Assembly (NCBI RefSeq): GCF_903893715.1
Contig: NZ_CAITNG010000039.1
Location: forward strand, 1-64,000
Reading direction: 5' to 3'
Length of the DNA: 64,000 nt
From: an uncultured Mucilaginibacter sp.
GTDB lineage: Bacteria; Bacteroidota; Bacteroidia; Sphingobacteriales; Sphingobacteriaceae
Shown here: positions 62,526 through 64,000 of the stretch, in pieces
Position numbering within the stretch: the first letter of the stretch is position 1
Layout of the letters: each line of letters begins with the position of its first letter
Notes under the pieces: model-generated
Databases searched by the model: none
What the model saw: only the letters and a program-made list of their open reading frames with translations
Told to the model about the DNA's origin: nothing
Made by a program: the position numbers and the translations under genes

Positions 62526-63593
62526 ATGGCACACGACTTAAATTTCAACAACGCAACTCAATCATACAGTTTTTTCAGCGTAAAAGAAAAAGCATGGCAC
62601 GGGTTAGGCAAAATAGTAGAGCAATACCCAACAAGCGCAGAGGCGATAAAATTCGCAGGGCTTGACTACACCGTAGAAAAACGCCCTTTATTTACCTATG
62701 ACAGCGAGAACCATACAGGCGACCCTGAAACGGATTTATTGATACCCGAAATCGAAGTGCCTAACTACTTCGCTACCATCCGCACCGATACCGAACAGGT
62801 GTTAGGGGTAGTCGGCAAAGACTACGAAATCGTACAGAACATCAACGCATTTGAATTTTTCGATGCTATCGTAGGTGGCGGGGATGGTATCCTATACGAA
62901 ACCGCAGGGGCTTTAGGCAAAGGCGAGCGCATTTTTATTACCGCCAAACTGCCCGGCTACATCCGTGTAGGCAAAGACGATTTTATCGAACAATATTTAA
63001 TGCTCACCACTTCGCACGATGGTTTCGGCAGTATCACCGCAGCATTTACCCCCGTGCGTGTGGTTTGTCGCAACACGCTAAATGCAGCTATGCGCAATCA
63101 TAGCAATGCCATTAAAATACGCCATACCGCCTCGGCAAACGACCGCCTTAAACAAGCCCATACCCTAATAGGTATCAGCTCCAATCTTGGCGCAGAACTA
63201 CAAGGCATATTTAACCAATGGTCACAGGTACGCATTACCGACAAAGAGATCAAAAAGCTGATACAAATTGCAATGGCTCCTAACAGCGAAGTACTAAAAA
63301 ACCTTGAAGCTGGCAAAGACGATGAACTGTCAACTACCTATACCAACATGGTAGATAAAGTGTACGAGTACGCTTTAAGCAGTCCGAGCCAACAAATGGA
63401 AACCACCGCAGGAACTGTATTTGGCGCATACAATGCCGTAACTGGCTACTTTCAAAATGTACGCAATTACAAGGACGATGAAGCCAAATTCAAATCCATC
63501 ATCGAGGGTACAGCCAAACAAAGGGCACAGACCGCCTTCGACCTCTGCCGTAATTTTTCAGCCATTGGCGCAAACGCATTAATCCTTAACTAA
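62526..63593 (+). CDS. DUF932 (phage/plasmid-like) protein
   Basis: The 355-residue protein has the DUF932 features: WHGLGKIVEQYPTSAEAIKFAG, RTDTEQVLGVVGKDYEIVQN and a central TSHDGFGSITAAFTPVRVVCRNTLNAAM. The family is encoded in plasmids, phages and integrated elements, with roles suggested in DNA replication or defence. A hairpin (63601-63615) follows. Confidence 0.88.
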   Translation: MAHDLNFNNATQSYSFFSVKEKAWHGLGKIVEQYPTSAEAIKFAGLDYTVEKRPLFTYDSENHTGDPETDLLIPEIEVPNYFATIRTDTEQVLGVVGKDYEIVQNINAFEFFDAIVGGGDGILYETAGALGKGERIFITAKLPGYIRVGKDDFIEQYLMLTTSHDGFGSITAAFTPVRVVCRNTLNAAMRNHSNAIKIRHTASANDRLKQAHTLIGISSNLGAELQGIFNQWSQVRITDKEIKKLIQIAMAPNSEVLKNLEAGKDDELSTTYTNMVDKVYEYALSSPSQQMETTAGTVFGAYNAVTGYFQNVRNYKDDEAKFKSIIEGTAKQRAQTAFDLCRNFSAIGANALILN

Positions 63594-63600
63594 CCAAAAT

Positions 63601-63615
63601 GGGGGAGCAATCCCC
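63601..63615. terminator. Hairpin after the DUF932 gene
   Basis: GGGGGA-GCA-ATCCCCC type stem directly after the DUF932 stop, followed by TTATT. It is a weak terminator candidate; the next gene starts 20 bases later. Confidence 0.45.
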
Positions 63616-63635
63616 CTTATTAAAACTTAGGAAAC

Positions 63636-64000
63636 ATGACACGTTCAAATCTTTATATCACACTCAGCAACGGCGATGCAATAACCTGCGTTGCCGACAG
63701 CAGCAGCGCACCCGAACAGGGTTATATCGTTGAAAACTTAATCATCCCGCTTTTATCATTTTCCAATGCTGAACATGAACTGGCTTTGCTCAAAGAACAT
63801 TGCACCATGAACGACCAACGGATAAATGCCGACTACCGCTATGAAATCGACCTGCAAAAGGAAACGGTAGCATTTTACGATGAACTGTATTTTTTTAAAA
63901 TAGGTGTCTTTCGCAAAGGGGAAAACCTTACCCGCAGGTATATCGCATACCTTGAAAAAATCCAAAATCAAATCGTAAAGGATATGTTCAAAGGCTATTC
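63636..64000 (+). CDS. Hypothetical protein, cut by the window edge
   Basis: A frame from ATG 63636 runs to the window end (about 121 codons): MTRSNLYITLSNGDAITCVA, later KENLTRRYIAYLEKIQNQI-like segments. It follows the DUF932 gene by 42 bases on the same strand and is probably part of the same mobile-element module. I do not recognise a family. Confidence 0.6.
   Translation, partial: MTRSNLYITLSNGDAITCVADSSSAPEQGYIVENLIIPLLSFSNAEHELALLKEHCTMNDQRINADYRYEIDLQKETVAFYDELYFFKIGVFRKGENLTRRYIAYLEKIQNQIVKDMFKGY

Noticed and set aside
1-64000. CRISPR array or rRNA genes
   Set aside because: No regularly spaced repeat series and no rRNA-like sequence was seen on reading through the window.

Overview
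The window looks like chromosome plus an integrated accessory region from a member of the Bacteroidota, most likely Sphingobacteriaceae (Mucilaginibacter or Pedobacter type). This rests on gene families typical of that phylum (DUF4175/BatA/DUF58/MoxR cluster, Reg_prop/Y_Y_Y sensor kinase, ba3-type oxidase with SCO, many DUF2892 proteins), on promoters with the TAnnTTTG -7 box, and on few strong Shine-Dalgarno sites. The genus is inference.

Layout. 0-7.6 kb: the tip of an IS1595-type transposase, then a minus-strand five-gene MoxR-DUF58-BatA-DUF4175-membrane protein operon, with a divergent DUF4159 gene. 8.4-16.8 kb: an M28 peptidase, a YCII protein, a frameshifted DUF885 peptidase, a secreted protein and a sensor kinase/response regulator pair. 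17.3-17.7 kb: a GIY-YIG endonuclease gene inserted in a decayed tRNA-Asp-like gene, with a second copy of the tRNA 3' end. 18.1-25.5 kb: a frameshifted response regulator, a P-type proton ATPase and a DevABC/TolC-type exporter operon. 25.8-29.9 kb: a ba3-type cytochrome oxidase operon, including a 45-residue subunit IIa, SCO and cytochrome c.

30.2-46.9 kb is a redox and sulfur block: a Crp/Fnr regulator, rhodanese, sulfide:quinone oxidoreductase-like protein, cytochrome bd, CoA-disulfide-reductase-like protein with a rhodanese tail, a peroxiredoxin broken by a TAG codon, three DUF2892-type proteins and an RND efflux operon ending in a PII-like protein. Five promoters here share a palindrome close to GTAACAnnTGTTAC, and in all five its centre lies 36.5 bases from the last base of a -7-like box. 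I infer one regulon, probably activated by the Crp/Fnr protein encoded in the block.

47.2-60.4 kb is a defence island: a compact, divergent Wadjet (JetABCD, SMC-based) operon; a divergent XRE-ImmA protease plus PIN-like pair with a palindrome inside its promoter; a ubiquitin-like operon (three-repeat multiubiquitin, E1-like ThiF protein, DUF6527 metal-binding protein, 39-residue basic peptide); and a Fic protein plus PD-(D/E)XK nuclease pair, each gene preceded by the same 37-base repeat. 60.6-64 kb holds genes typical of integrative or conjugative elements (DUF3606, single-stranded DNA-binding protein, DUF932), so the island probably sits on such an element. No CRISPR array or rRNA was seen.
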